Source of the DNA: Streptomyces sp. F001
GTDB lineage: Bacteria > Actinomycetota > Actinomycetes > Streptomycetales > Streptomycetaceae
Length of the DNA: 64,000 nt
Reading direction: 5' to 3'
NCBI RefSeq assembly: GCF_004187715.1
Contig: NZ_QZWF01000014.1
Location: forward strand, 98,565 to 162,564
A program made the position numbers and the translations under genes. Numbering within the stretch: position 1 is the stretch's first letter; every line of letters begins with the position of its first letter. The notes under the pieces are model-generated. The model ran no database searches and was not told the origin of the DNA. It saw only the letters and a list, made by a program, of their open reading frames with translations. Of the stretch, positions 49,740 to 58,269 are shown in pieces.

Positions 49740-50537
49740 TTGACCGCCACGCCTGAGACCGCGACGGAGTCCCTTGCCGAGCCCGCCGGGGAGTCCGTCG
49801 CATCCGCCGCAGAGCCCCGGCCCTCGCCCGGGGCGACACCGCCGCGTACACCCCTGGTCGCCCGGGCGGCCGCCGAACTGGTGGGTACGGCAGCCCTGGT
49901 GACGGTCGTGGTCGGCTCCGGCGTCCAGGCCACCGAGCTGACCCGGGACGTGGGTGTGCAGCTGCTGGCCAACTCGCTCGCCACGGTCTTCGGCCTCGGC
50001 GTGCTGATCGCGCTGCTCGGCCCGGTCTCCGGGGCGCACTTCAACCCGGCGGTCACCCTGGCCGAGTGGTGGACCTCGCGGCGCGGCGGAACGGGGGTCA
50101 CTCTGCGCGAGGCGGCCGTCTACGTCCCGGCTCAGATCGCCGGCGCGATCGCAGGCGCCGTACTGGCGAACGCCATGTTCGGCGAGCCGCTGGTGAAGTG
50201 GTCCACGCATGACCGCTCGGCCGGGAACCTGCTGCTGGGCGAGGTGGTCGCCACCGCGGGTCTGGTCCTGGTGATCTTCGGCCTGGCGCGCACGGACCGG
50301 CTGCGTTTCGCACCGGTCGCCGTGGCCTCGTACATCGGCGCCGCGTACTGGTTCACCTCGTCCACGTCCTTCGCCAATCCGGCGGTGACGATCGGCCGCG
50401 CCTTCAGTGACACCTTCGCGGGGATCGCGCCGGGTTCCGTGCCGGCGTTCGTCGGGATGCAGCTGGTCGGTGCCGTGGTCGGGCTGGCGCTCGTGGCGGT
50501 CGTCTTCATGACCGGCCGGACTGCCTCCGACGCATGA
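49740..50537 (+). CDS. Aquaporin/glycerol facilitator family channel (AqpS-like)
   Basis: A 265-residue channel with six membrane helices and the two pore half-helices HFNPAVTLAEWW and FANPAVTIGRAF (both NPA boxes intact). It starts at TTG 49740 with GAGGAG six bases before it. About 40 N-terminal residues are Ser/Thr/Ala/Pro-rich and cytosolic. In rhizobial ars operons the channel AqpS replaces the arsenite pump: arsenate enters, is reduced, and arsenite leaves through the channel. Because this cluster has two ArsC proteins and no pump, the same plan is likely. The Arg of the selectivity filter is present after the second NPA (AVTIGR). Confidence 0.88.
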   Translation: MTATPETATESLAEPAGESVASAAEPRPSPGATPPRTPLVARAAAELVGTAALVTVVVGSGVQATELTRDVGVQLLANSLATVFGLGVLIALLGPVSGAHFNPAVTLAEWWTSRRGGTGVTLREAAVYVPAQIAGAIAGAVLANAMFGEPLVKWSTHDRSAGNLLLGEVVATAGLVLVIFGLARTDRLRFAPVAVASYIGAAYWFTSSTSFANPAVTIGRAFSDTFAGIAPGSVPAFVGMQLVGAVVGLALVAVVFMTGRTASDA

Positions 50538-50558
50538 GGCGGACCGCCCAGGTGGTGG

Positions 50559-50936
50559 TCACGCACCTTCACGCGGCAGGGCGAGCATCTGGCCCATTGC
50601 TGCCACGACGGACGGCGCGACCTTGTAGTAGACCCAGGTGCCGCGCCGCTCGGAGGTGAGCAGGCCGGCTTCCCTGAGCTTCTTCAGGTGGTGGGAGACG
50701 GTCGGCTGGGAGACGCCCACGTCGGAGATGTCGCACACACACGCCTCGCCGCCCTCGTGCGAGGCGACCAGCGAGAACAGCCGCAGGCGCACCGGATCGC
50801 CGAGCGCCTTGAACATCTTCGCCGTCCGCTCGGCCTCCTCCGCGGTGAAGGGGCGCTCGGCCAGCGGCGGGCAGCACGGAGCTTCGGCCGCGGGCGCCTC
50901 CGGTTCGAGCAGCGGCAGCACCTTGGTGTTCGACAT
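50559..50936 (-). CDS. arsR: ArsR-family regulator, second copy
   Basis: A 125-residue winged helix with an N-terminal extension containing CC (APCCPPLAERPF), then AKMFKALGDPVRLRLFSLVA, the metal-binding-type loop GGEACVCDISDVG (C-V-C-D), and VSQPTVSHHLKKLREAGLLT, SERRGTWVYYKV. The CVC motif in helix alpha3 is the arsenite site of classical ArsR. It is divergent from the flavoprotein gene, and the 123-base gap between them has nested inverted repeats. It is a different subtype from the ArsR at 49,393. Confidence 0.93.
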   Translation of the reverse strand: MSNTKVLPLLEPEAPAAEAPCCPPLAERPFTAEEAERTAKMFKALGDPVRLRLFSLVASHEGGEACVCDISDVGVSQPTVSHHLKKLREAGLLTSERRGTWVYYKVAPSVVAAMGQMLALPREGA

Positions 50937-50960
50937 GCATCAATGTTGGCACATGTCGAA

Positions 50961-51008
50961 GCAGCTGATTCGATACATGCCTATATTGACGTGCGTCAAA
51001 TCAGCTGC
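50961..51008. promoter_or_regulatory. Nested inverted repeats between the second ArsR and the flavoprotein
   Basis: Outer arms GCAGCTGATT (50,961-50,970) and AATCAGCTGC (50,999-51,008) are perfect inverses. Inside them TTGACG-TG-CGTCAA (50,986-50,999) is a second dyad. A third weaker dyad, GACAT-n6-ATGTC, lies further right before the flavoprotein start. The TTGACG element may also be a -35 box. This is the probable operator of the second ArsR. Confidence 0.6.
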
Positions 51009-51059
51009 CATGCTTACCGCTGTAGGACATCGACGAATGTCGAAGCAAAGGGGAGCCTC

Positions 51060-52424
51060 GTGAGCACGCACACCACCGACCAGTTGCCCGTCGTGATCGT
51101 CGGAGCCGGCCCGGTCGGCCTGGCCGCCGCCGCCCACCTCGTGGAGCGTGGCATCGAACCGCTGGTCCTGGAGGCCGGCCCGGCCGCGGGCACCGCCGTG
51201 CGCGACTGGTCGCACGTCCGGCTGTTCTCCCCCTGGGCCGAGCTCGTCGACCCGGCCGCCGAGAAGCTGCTTGCGCCGACCGGCTGGGTCCGCCCCGACG
51301 GGGCGGCGTATCCCACCGGCGGGGACTGGGCCGAGCTGTACCTGCAGCCGCTCGCCGACGTCCTGGGCGACCGGGTCCGCTACGGTGCCCGGGTGACCGG
51401 CGTGGCGCGGGCGGGGCGGGACCGTATCGTCGACTCCGGCCGCGACGAGCAGCCCTTCACCGTGCACATCGAGCCGTCCGGCGGCCGCGAGGAGCGCCTC
51501 ACGGCCCGTGCCGTCGTGGACGCCTCCGGCACCTGGGCCGTACCCGGCCCCATGGGAGCCGACGGCCTGCCCGCACTCGGCGAGAAGGCGGCCGCCGAGC
51601 ACATCTCGTACCGCGTGCCGGACCTGAAGGACCCGGACGTGCGGGCCCGTTACGCGGGTAAGCGCACCGCGGTCGTGGGTTCCGGGGCGTCCGCCTTCAC
51701 GGCCCTCGCCCAGCTGGCCGACCTGGCGAAGGAGGAAGCCGGCACGCAGGCGGTGTGGATCCTGCGCCGTGGGATCACCGGTTCCACGTACGGCGGCGGC
51801 GAGGCCGACCAGCTGCCCGCCCGCGGAGCCCTCGGCCTGCGCGCCAAGGCCGCGGTCGAGGACGGCCACGCGAGCGCGGCCACCGGATTCCGTACGGAGT
51901 CGGTGGAGCGCGACGGCGACAGGCTCGTCCTCGTCGCCGAGGACGGCCGCCGCCTGGACCCGGTCGACGAGGTCATCGTGCTGACCGGCTTCCGCCCCGA
52001 CCTGTCCTTCCTCTCCGAGATCCGCCTCGGCCTCGACGAACGCCTGCAGGCACCGACCGCCCTCGCCCCGCTCATCGACCCCAACGTGCACTCCTGCGGC
52101 ACCGTCTACCCGCACGGCGTGGGCGAGCTGTCCCACCCGGAGAAGGACGTCTACCTGGCCGGCATGAAGTCCTACGGCCGCGCCCCGACGTTCCTCGCGA
52201 TGACCGGCTACGAGCAGGTGCGCTCGGTCGCCGCCGCGATCGCCGGAGACCGGGAGGCCGCCGAACGCGTCGAACTGACCCTGCCGGAGACCGGCGTGTG
52301 CGGCGGCGCCGGGCTGTTCGACGACCCCGACGCGGCCCGGAGCGGTGAGGGCGGCGGCTGCTGCGCCGCACCCACCACCCTCCGGATCGGCATCGGCGCC
52401 CCGGCCTCCTCGGGCGGCTGCTGA
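51060..52424 (+). CDS. Flavin monooxygenase-like oxidoreductase of the ars cluster with cysteine-rich tail
   Basis: A 454-residue flavoprotein starting at GTG 51060 behind GGGGAG. It has the FAD motif VVIVGAGPVGLAAAAHL (residues 11-27), an inner NADPH-type motif AVVGSGASAFTALAQL near residue 205, and EVIVLTGFRPDLSFL. The C-terminus is unusual: after about residue 415 come GVCGGAGLFDDPD and GEGGGCCAAPTTLRIGIGAP ending in GGC, five cysteines that could bind arsenite or a metal. Similar flavoproteins are found in actinobacterial arsenic clusters. Candidate reactions are oxidation of arsenite or organoarsenicals, or thiol-linked reduction, but none is proven by the sequence. Confidence 0.8.
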   Translation: MSTHTTDQLPVVIVGAGPVGLAAAAHLVERGIEPLVLEAGPAAGTAVRDWSHVRLFSPWAELVDPAAEKLLAPTGWVRPDGAAYPTGGDWAELYLQPLADVLGDRVRYGARVTGVARAGRDRIVDSGRDEQPFTVHIEPSGGREERLTARAVVDASGTWAVPGPMGADGLPALGEKAAAEHISYRVPDLKDPDVRARYAGKRTAVVGSGASAFTALAQLADLAKEEAGTQAVWILRRGITGSTYGGGEADQLPARGALGLRAKAAVEDGHASAATGFRTESVERDGDRLVLVAEDGRRLDPVDEVIVLTGFRPDLSFLSEIRLGLDERLQAPTALAPLIDPNVHSCGTVYPHGVGELSHPEKDVYLAGMKSYGRAPTFLAMTGYEQVRSVAAAIAGDREAAERVELTLPETGVCGGAGLFDDPDAARSGEGGGCCAAPTTLRIGIGAPASSGGC

Positions 52425-52440
52425 CCGGCCTCCTCAGGCG

Positions 52441-53133
52441 TCAGACCCGGCACCGGGCGACTGCCCTGCGCAGGGCCGTGCGCAGCTCCTCCGGAAGTGA
52501 CGGGCCGTCGGATCCGGCGCCGGCCGTGACGGCCGCGGCCACCTTGTGGAGCTTGATGTTGGAGAGCTGGGAGGCCGCACGGAGAATGTGCCAGGCCTCG
52601 TCGGACGTGCAGGCGTGGGTGGCCATGAGGATGCCGCGGGCCTGGTCGATCACCGGGCGGGAGGCGATCGCCTTGCGCAACTGGGTTATCTCCTCGCGCA
52701 GTTCGTGCAGTTGCTCCGCGCGCTCGAGGGCCACCGCGGAGGGGGTCGGGGCGGGGCCGGGTGCCGGGGCGGGGTCCGGTGCCGTGGAGCGCAGCGGGTC
52801 CGTGGTGTCCAGGCCGAACAGTTCCAGGACCCGGCGCGGCTGGCCCCGCCAGTTCGTGGCCGAGACCGGGATCAGGTGCTGTCGGCCGTGGTCGTGCAGG
52901 ACGTCCAGGAACTGCCCTCCCGCCGTATCCATGAAGAGCACCCCGGCCATGTCCAGCTCTACCCGGCAGGTATGGACGGGCAGTTCGGCCAGCACGCCGG
53001 CCAGAGTGTCCGCGCACCCGTGGACGAGTTCTCCTCGTGCGCTGAGCACCGACCGGCCCGTGCCGTCGGTGCGGCCGTCGATGGCGAGTGGCCGTAACCG
53101 CTCCGCGAGGGAGAGTGGTGCCACTGAGTTCAT
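52441..53133 (-). CDS. STAS-ANTAR two-domain protein
   Basis: A 230-residue protein. Residues about 25-115 form a STAS domain (SVLSARGELVHGCADTLAGV, VELDMAGVLFMDTAGGQFLD), where the Asp-Thr-Ala replaces the phosphorylated Asp-Ser-x of anti-anti-sigma proteins. Then comes a Pro/Ala-rich linker, and residues about 140-205 form a coiled coil and ANTAR RNA-binding domain (ITQLRKAIASRPVIDQARGI, LMATHACTSDEAWHILRAAS). ANTAR domains bind dual stem-loops in mRNA leaders and prevent termination. The combination with a degenerate STAS suggests control by a kinase-like partner. It is upstream of nothing obvious; the Mbl gene is 160 bases to its right on the same strand. Confidence 0.85.
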   Translation of the reverse strand: MNSVAPLSLAERLRPLAIDGRTDGTGRSVLSARGELVHGCADTLAGVLAELPVHTCRVELDMAGVLFMDTAGGQFLDVLHDHGRQHLIPVSATNWRGQPRRVLELFGLDTTDPLRSTAPDPAPAPGPAPTPSAVALERAEQLHELREEITQLRKAIASRPVIDQARGILMATHACTSDEAWHILRAASQLSNIKLHKVAAAVTAGAGSDGPSLPEELRTALRRAVARCRV

Positions 53134-53292
53134 GTCACCGCCTTCCAGGTCCGTCTGGCGCCCCCGTCTCACCGCCGGGCGGCGGACGCCGGCCCGACGA
53201 TGCTGCAAGTGCGCCTTCCCGGCACACCGCGCGCTACACCCCAAGGGCGGGGACTGCGCCCTGCCCCGGCCGCTCACGGCGCCGGCGGGGGC

Positions 53293-54330
53293 TCACCTGT
53301 CCAGCGAATTCAGCTCCACCGGCTCGACCCTGCCCTCCAGCATGGTGCCGAGGCCCCGCACAGCGCACACGTCGGGCCGTTCGGCGATGTGCACCGGCAT
53401 CCCGGTGGCCTGCCGCAGCATCTGGTCGAACCCGGGAAGCAGGGCGCTGCCGCCGACCATCATGATCCCCCGGTCGGCGAGGTCGGCCACCAGGTCGGGC
53501 GGGCACTCCCGCAGCGCCTTGCCGATGCCGTCGAGCACGGCGGTGAGCGGGGTCTGGATGGCCTCGCGTACGGCGGCGGTGTCGATCCGGACGGAACGGG
53601 GCAGGCCGGTGGCCACATCCCGGCCGTGGATCTCCGTCGACCTCGGTCCGTGCGGGGTGAGTCCGGTGCCGGACAGGGCCAGCTGCAGCGGGCGTACCGA
53701 CTGACTCGGCAGCACGAGTTCGTGCTCGTGCCGCAGATGCAGCACGATCGCGTTGTCGACGGCCTCGCCGCCGACCGGGATGCGTTCGGCGGTGACGATG
53801 GAGCCGAGGGACAGCACGGCGACCTGCGTCGCGGCCGCGCCGCACACCAGGACCATGGTGGCCTCGGGCTGCTCGACGGGCAGTCCGCAGCCGACGGCGG
53901 CGGCGATGAGGGTGTCGACGAGTTCGACGCGGCGGGCACCGAGACCGACGAGCGTCTCGGTCGTCGCCCGCCGGGCGAGCGGGCCGGCGTCGTGGGGGGT
54001 GCAGGCGGCGGCCCGGAGTCCGGGCTTGCGGCGCAGCGTGCGGCGGACCTTGTCGCCCAGCAGATGCCGCAGCATCCGCTGGGCCATCTCGATGTCGACG
54101 ACCGTGCCACCGGACACCGGCCGTACGACACGGATGTGCTGGGGGGTGCGGCCGGTCATCTTCTCCGCGAGCTCGCCGACCGCGATCAGTGCGCCGGTGT
54201 TGGTGTTCACGGCCGCGGCGGACGGCTGGTCCACGACAAGCCCGGCGCCCTTGACGTAGACCCGCGTCCGCGCCGCCCCCAGATCGACGGCGAAGTGGCA
54301 CCGGCGTAGCTGCTCCAGGCTGGCGGTCAT
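53293..54330 (-). CDS. mbl: MreB-like actin homologue Mbl
   Basis: A 345-residue actin-fold protein, chosen start ATG 54330 with GGGAGGA six bases before it. Motifs: phosphate-1 FAVDLGAARTRVYVKGAG, connect-1 ISGGTVVD-like VRPVSGGTVVDIEMAQRMLR, phosphate-2 region MVLVCGAAATQVAVLSLG, and adenosine MMVGGSALLPGFDQML. The phosphate-1 DxGTxNT of true MreB is changed to DLGAARTR, and phosphate-2 lacks the usual Asp-Ile-Gly-Gly-Gly-Thr, so ATP binding may be weak. That and the place near matB fit the divergent Mbl of Streptomyces, which works with MreB in spore wall synthesis. Confidence 0.82.
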   Translation of the reverse strand: MTASLEQLRRCHFAVDLGAARTRVYVKGAGLVVDQPSAAAVNTNTGALIAVGELAEKMTGRTPQHIRVVRPVSGGTVVDIEMAQRMLRHLLGDKVRRTLRRKPGLRAAACTPHDAGPLARRATTETLVGLGARRVELVDTLIAAAVGCGLPVEQPEATMVLVCGAAATQVAVLSLGSIVTAERIPVGGEAVDNAIVLHLRHEHELVLPSQSVRPLQLALSGTGLTPHGPRSTEIHGRDVATGLPRSVRIDTAAVREAIQTPLTAVLDGIGKALRECPPDLVADLADRGIMMVGGSALLPGFDQMLRQATGMPVHIAERPDVCAVRGLGTMLEGRVEPVELNSLDR

Positions 54331-54606
54331 CGCGGATCCTCCCGAGGGGCACAGACCGTGGCGGCCGCCGGGCGGCGGGCCTCTTTGCATCGTGTGGGGG
54401 CGGGCGGGCGGCGCCTTCTCTGGAGGGCCGGGCGGGGTGCGGCTGTACGGGTGGTTCTCCGCGGCTTGCCGCCGCGTCGCTTGCGCTGCCGGCGCCGGAC
54501 CTGGCGGGAAACCGCCACTGCGTCAATCCGCCAGCTCCGTTCAACTCACCTGCAACACAAAGCGCCTGACACTCTTCCCCACCACCCGACGAAGAGAGGC
54601 GTGTGC

Positions 54607-57600
54607 ATGACCAGAGGACCAGTCGGACGCGGAGCGATCCTCCTGTCGGCCGGGCTCGTGCTCGCATCGCTGCCCGTGAGCCCGGTGTCGGCGCAGGACA
54701 CCGGTGTGTCCACGCGTGCGGCGCCCGCGGCCCGTACCGTCACACTCGTCACCGGCGACAAGGTGACCGTCGCCGAGCTCGGCGGCGGACGGAAGACGGT
54801 CACCGTCGACCGGCCGCGGGGTGCCACCGGCGCCGTGCGCACCCAGCAGGCGAACGGCCGCATCACCGTCGTACCGGACGAGGCACTGCCGTATCTGCGG
54901 GCCGGCACGCTCGACCGACGGCTGTTCGACGTGAGCGAGTTGATACGTCAGGGCTTCGCCGACAGCGACACCCGTGAGCTGCCGCTGATCGTGACGTACG
55001 AGAAGGGCACACGGGCCGTCACCCCGCGCGGTGCCGAGCGGACGCGGACGCTTCAGAGTGTGCGCGGGGCCGCCGTGGAGGCGGACAAGGGGCGGGCGTT
55101 CTGGCGGGCGTTCACCCGGCAGGACGGCATCGCGGGCGTCTGGCTGGACGGGCGGGTCGACGCCGACATGGCCGAGAGCAACGCGCAGATCGGGACGCCC
55201 GAGGGCTGGGAGGCGGGGCTGACCGGGAAGGGTGTCACCGTCGCCGTCCTGGACACCGGCGTGGACGCGGCCCATCCCGACCTGGCGGAGCAGGTGTCCG
55301 CCGGCAGGAGCTTCATCGAGGGGCAGGAGGTCGCCGACCGGGACGGGCACGGTACGCATGTGGCGTCCACCGTCGCCGGCACCGGGGCCGCGTCGGACGG
55401 CGCCGAGAAGGGCGTCGCGCCGGGAGCCACGCTGGCCGTCGGCAAGGTGCTCAGCGACGAGGGGTCCGGCAGCGAGTCGCAGATCATCGCCGGCATGGAG
55501 TGGGCCGCACGTGAGGTGAAGGCCGACATCGTCTCCATGAGCCTCGGCTCGACCGAGCCCAGCGACGGCACGGATCCCATGGCGCAGGCCGTCAACACCC
55601 TCAGCGCCGAGACCGGCGCCCTCTTCGTCATCGCCGCCGGCAACACCGGCGCGCCCTCCGCCATCGGCTCGCCCGGCGCCGCCGATGCCGCGCTCACCGT
55701 CGGCGCCGTCGACTCCGCCGACCAGGCCGCCTACTTCACCAGCGCCGGGCCCCGGTACGGGGACAACGCGCTCAAGCCCGACCTCGCGGCTCCGGGCGTG
55801 AACATCCTCGCCGCCCGCTCCCGGCTCAGCGGCGGCAGCGGCGACTACGTCTCCATGAGCGGTACGTCCATGGCGACCCCGCATGTCGCCGGCGTCGCCG
55901 CCCTGCTCGCCGAGCAGCATCCCGACTGGACCGGCGCGCAGCTCAAGGACGCGCTGATGTCGACGTCGAAGCAACTCGACGCGTCCGCCTACACACTGGG
56001 CGCCGGGCGGGTCAGCGTGCCGGACGCGATCGGGGCCGAGGTCACGGCCACGGGCAGCGTCGACCTCGGCTTCTACAAGTGGCCGTACGCGAACAACCAG
56101 CCGGTAACCAGGACCGTCACCTACACCAACACCTCGGACGCCGACGTCGAGCTGGACCTCGCCGTGCAGGGCGAGGCCGCCACCCTCGCCGACACCACCC
56201 TCACCGTGCCGGCGCACGGCACGGCGTCCACCACCGTGACCGGCGACGGCTCCGAGGCGCCGGTGGGCAACACCAGCGGGCGGATCGTCGCCTCCGTCGC
56301 CGGCACCCCGGTCGCGCACACCGCGTTCGGGCTGGTCAAGGAGGACGAGCGGTACACGCTCACCGTGCACGTCAAGGACCGGGACGGGGCCGCCACCGCC
56401 GCCGACCTCGTGGTGCAGCACCTCGCCGAGCGCGTCGACCCCGTCCCGGCGTACGTCGGCGACTCCGGGACGCTGAAGCTGCGGCTGAAGCCGGGGACGT
56501 ACAGCCTCACCTCCTTCCTCGACGTGCGTGGCAGCCACGGCACCGACTCACTGGGCCTCGGCTTCCTCGCGGCACCCGAGGTCGTCCTGGACCGGGACCG
56601 GGAGGTCACCCTGGACGGACGGGAGCTGCGGGAGATCAGGGCCGACGTCGACCGGCGCACCGAGACCCGGCAACTGATCATGGAGTACGACCGGAAGGCG
56701 AACGGCGCCGACCTGTTCGGGGCCGCCCAGGTGCCCGTGAAGTACGACAGCGTCTTCGCCGCGCCGACCGGGAAGAAGGTCACGCAGGGCAGCTTCGAGT
56801 ACCGGACCGTCTGGCGGCTCGGCAAGCCCTTGCTGGAGGTCAAGGGCATCGGCAACGCCGTCGCCCAGCCGGGCGGCACCCTGATCGAGGGCCGCAGCAG
56901 GCTGCCGCTGGTGGATGCCGGGGACGGCCCCTTCACCGGCGTCGAGGGCAAGGCGGTCCTTGCCCGCCTCACCGACGGCACCGAGCCGGCCGCGCTGGCC
57001 CAGGCGGCGCAGGACGCGGGCGTCAAGGCGCTGTTCGTGACCGACGACAACCCCGGACGGCTCAACGCCTGGTGGGGCGCCGACGACGGCGCCGACCGCC
57101 CGCTGCAGATCGCCACGGTCGACAAGGCCGACGCCGAGCGCCTGCGGGCCTCGGGAACGGTCGACATGACCGGCACGCGCAACACCCCGTACGTGTACGA
57201 CCTGTCGAAGGGGTACGAGGGCGCCGTCCCCGACCGCGATCTGACCTACGCACCGGACGAACGCCGCGAACTCGCCGCGGTACACACGAAGTTCCATGCG
57301 GTGAAGCCGGTCAGCGGGGGCGAGTTCCGGTACTCCATCACCGACACCTTCCCCATCGGGATCGGCTTCCGTGAGCGGATCGACTACCCGGCCGAACGCA
57401 CGGACTACGTCTCCACGGCCGACGGTCAGCTGTGGCACGAGTCGGTGACGATGGCCGACGGGGCACTGGAGGAACGTGGCGGGCTGGTCCGCTACCGGGG
57501 CGGGACACGCCCGGACCTGAACTGGTTCAGGCCGGTCTGGCATCCCTGGCTCGGCACCGGACTCGGCTGGGGGCAGCAGCGCGTCGGCAACCAGCTCCAG

Positions 57601-58212
57601 TTCAACACCCCCGGCTGGGGCGACTCCGGGCCCGACCACACCGGCTTCGGGGACGTCTGGAGCGAGGAGACCGGCATGACCCAGTACACGGAGGTGTACC
57701 TCGACGGGGAACTGGTCGACCGGCGCCGCAGCTCCGGCGTGTACGTGTGGGACGCACCCGCCGACGAGCGCACCTACAAGGTCGTCACCGACACCACACT
57801 CGACCCCGAACGCTGGGAACTCGCCACCGAGGGCCACGCCGAGTGGACGTTCCGCTCGGCGGCCACACCCACCGACCGCTGGACGTATCTGCCGCTGATC
57901 AACCTCGGCTTCGACGTCGACACCGACCTCGCCGGCGATGTGCCCGGCGGGCGGAAGGTGCCCGTCGCCATCCACGCCGAGTACGTGGCCGACGCGTCGG
58001 ACACGGGCAGCATCGGCGGCGGAACGCTCGAGGTGTCGTACGACGACGGCACGTCGTGGCATCCGGTCCGGCTCACCGGCGACGCGGACTCCTGGCGCGG
58101 CACCCTGACCGTGCCGGGCGACGCCGAGTACGTCTCCCTGCGGGCATCGGCGAGCGACGACCGGGGCGGCTCGGTGACGCAGGAGATCATCCGGGCGGTG
58201 GGGGTTCGTTAG
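54607..58212 (+). CDS. Large secreted S8 (subtilisin-like) serine protease
   Basis: A 1201-residue protein starting at ATG 54607. It has a signal peptide (AILLSAGLVLASLPVSPVSA, cut near residue 28), a pro-region to about 195, and the peptidase domain with catalytic Asp in VAVLDTGVDAAHPD (near 217), His in DGHGTHVAS (near 249) and Ser in GTSMATPHVAG (near 421). C-terminal parts include an Fn3-like beta domain and a PA-like insertion (VEGKAVLARLTDGTEPAALA). This group is the large extracellular proteases of Streptomyces. It stands alone between mbl and the malonate genes; a perfect 16-bp stem follows. Confidence 0.93.
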   Translation: MTRGPVGRGAILLSAGLVLASLPVSPVSAQDTGVSTRAAPAARTVTLVTGDKVTVAELGGGRKTVTVDRPRGATGAVRTQQANGRITVVPDEALPYLRAGTLDRRLFDVSELIRQGFADSDTRELPLIVTYEKGTRAVTPRGAERTRTLQSVRGAAVEADKGRAFWRAFTRQDGIAGVWLDGRVDADMAESNAQIGTPEGWEAGLTGKGVTVAVLDTGVDAAHPDLAEQVSAGRSFIEGQEVADRDGHGTHVASTVAGTGAASDGAEKGVAPGATLAVGKVLSDEGSGSESQIIAGMEWAAREVKADIVSMSLGSTEPSDGTDPMAQAVNTLSAETGALFVIAAGNTGAPSAIGSPGAADAALTVGAVDSADQAAYFTSAGPRYGDNALKPDLAAPGVNILAARSRLSGGSGDYVSMSGTSMATPHVAGVAALLAEQHPDWTGAQLKDALMSTSKQLDASAYTLGAGRVSVPDAIGAEVTATGSVDLGFYKWPYANNQPVTRTVTYTNTSDADVELDLAVQGEAATLADTTLTVPAHGTASTTVTGDGSEAPVGNTSGRIVASVAGTPVAHTAFGLVKEDERYTLTVHVKDRDGAATAADLVVQHLAERVDPVPAYVGDSGTLKLRLKPGTYSLTSFLDVRGSHGTDSLGLGFLAAPEVVLDRDREVTLDGRELREIRADVDRRTETRQLIMEYDRKANGADLFGAAQVPVKYDSVFAAPTGKKVTQGSFEYRTVWRLGKPLLEVKGIGNAVAQPGGTLIEGRSRLPLVDAGDGPFTGVEGKAVLARLTDGTEPAALAQAAQDAGVKALFVTDDNPGRLNAWWGADDGADRPLQIATVDKADAERLRASGTVDMTGTRNTPYVYDLSKGYEGAVPDRDLTYAPDERRELAAVHTKFHAVKPVSGGEFRYSITDTFPIGIGFRERIDYPAERTDYVSTADGQLWHESVTMADGALEERGGLVRYRGGTRPDLNWFRPVWHPWLGTGLGWGQQRVGNQLQFNTPGWGDSGPDHTGFGDVWSEETGMTQYTEVYLDGELVDRRRSSGVYVWDAPADERTYKVVTDTTLDPERWELATEGHAEWTFRSAATPTDRWTYLPLINLGFDVDTDLAGDVPGGRKVPVAIHAEYVADASDTGSIGGGTLEVSYDDGTSWHPVRLTGDADSWRGTLTVPGDAEYVSLRASASDDRGGSVTQEIIRAVGVR

Positions 58213-58222
58213 TCGGATGTGA

Positions 58223-58262
58223 CGGTGCCGCCTCCCCCTTCACGGTGGGGGAGGCGGCACCG
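58223..58262. terminator. Bidirectional terminator between S8 protease and carboxyltransferase
   Basis: CGGTGCCGCCTCCCCC and GGGGGAGGCGGCACCG make a perfect 16-bp stem with an eight-base loop between convergent genes ending at 58,212 and 58,270. Confidence 0.85.
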
Positions 58263-58269
58263 CCGTGTG

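Noticed and set aside
53460..54131. Leftward 223-codon alternative frame inside mbl
   Set aside because: Ser/Pro/Arg-rich shadow frame; the mbl frame has actin-fold motifs.
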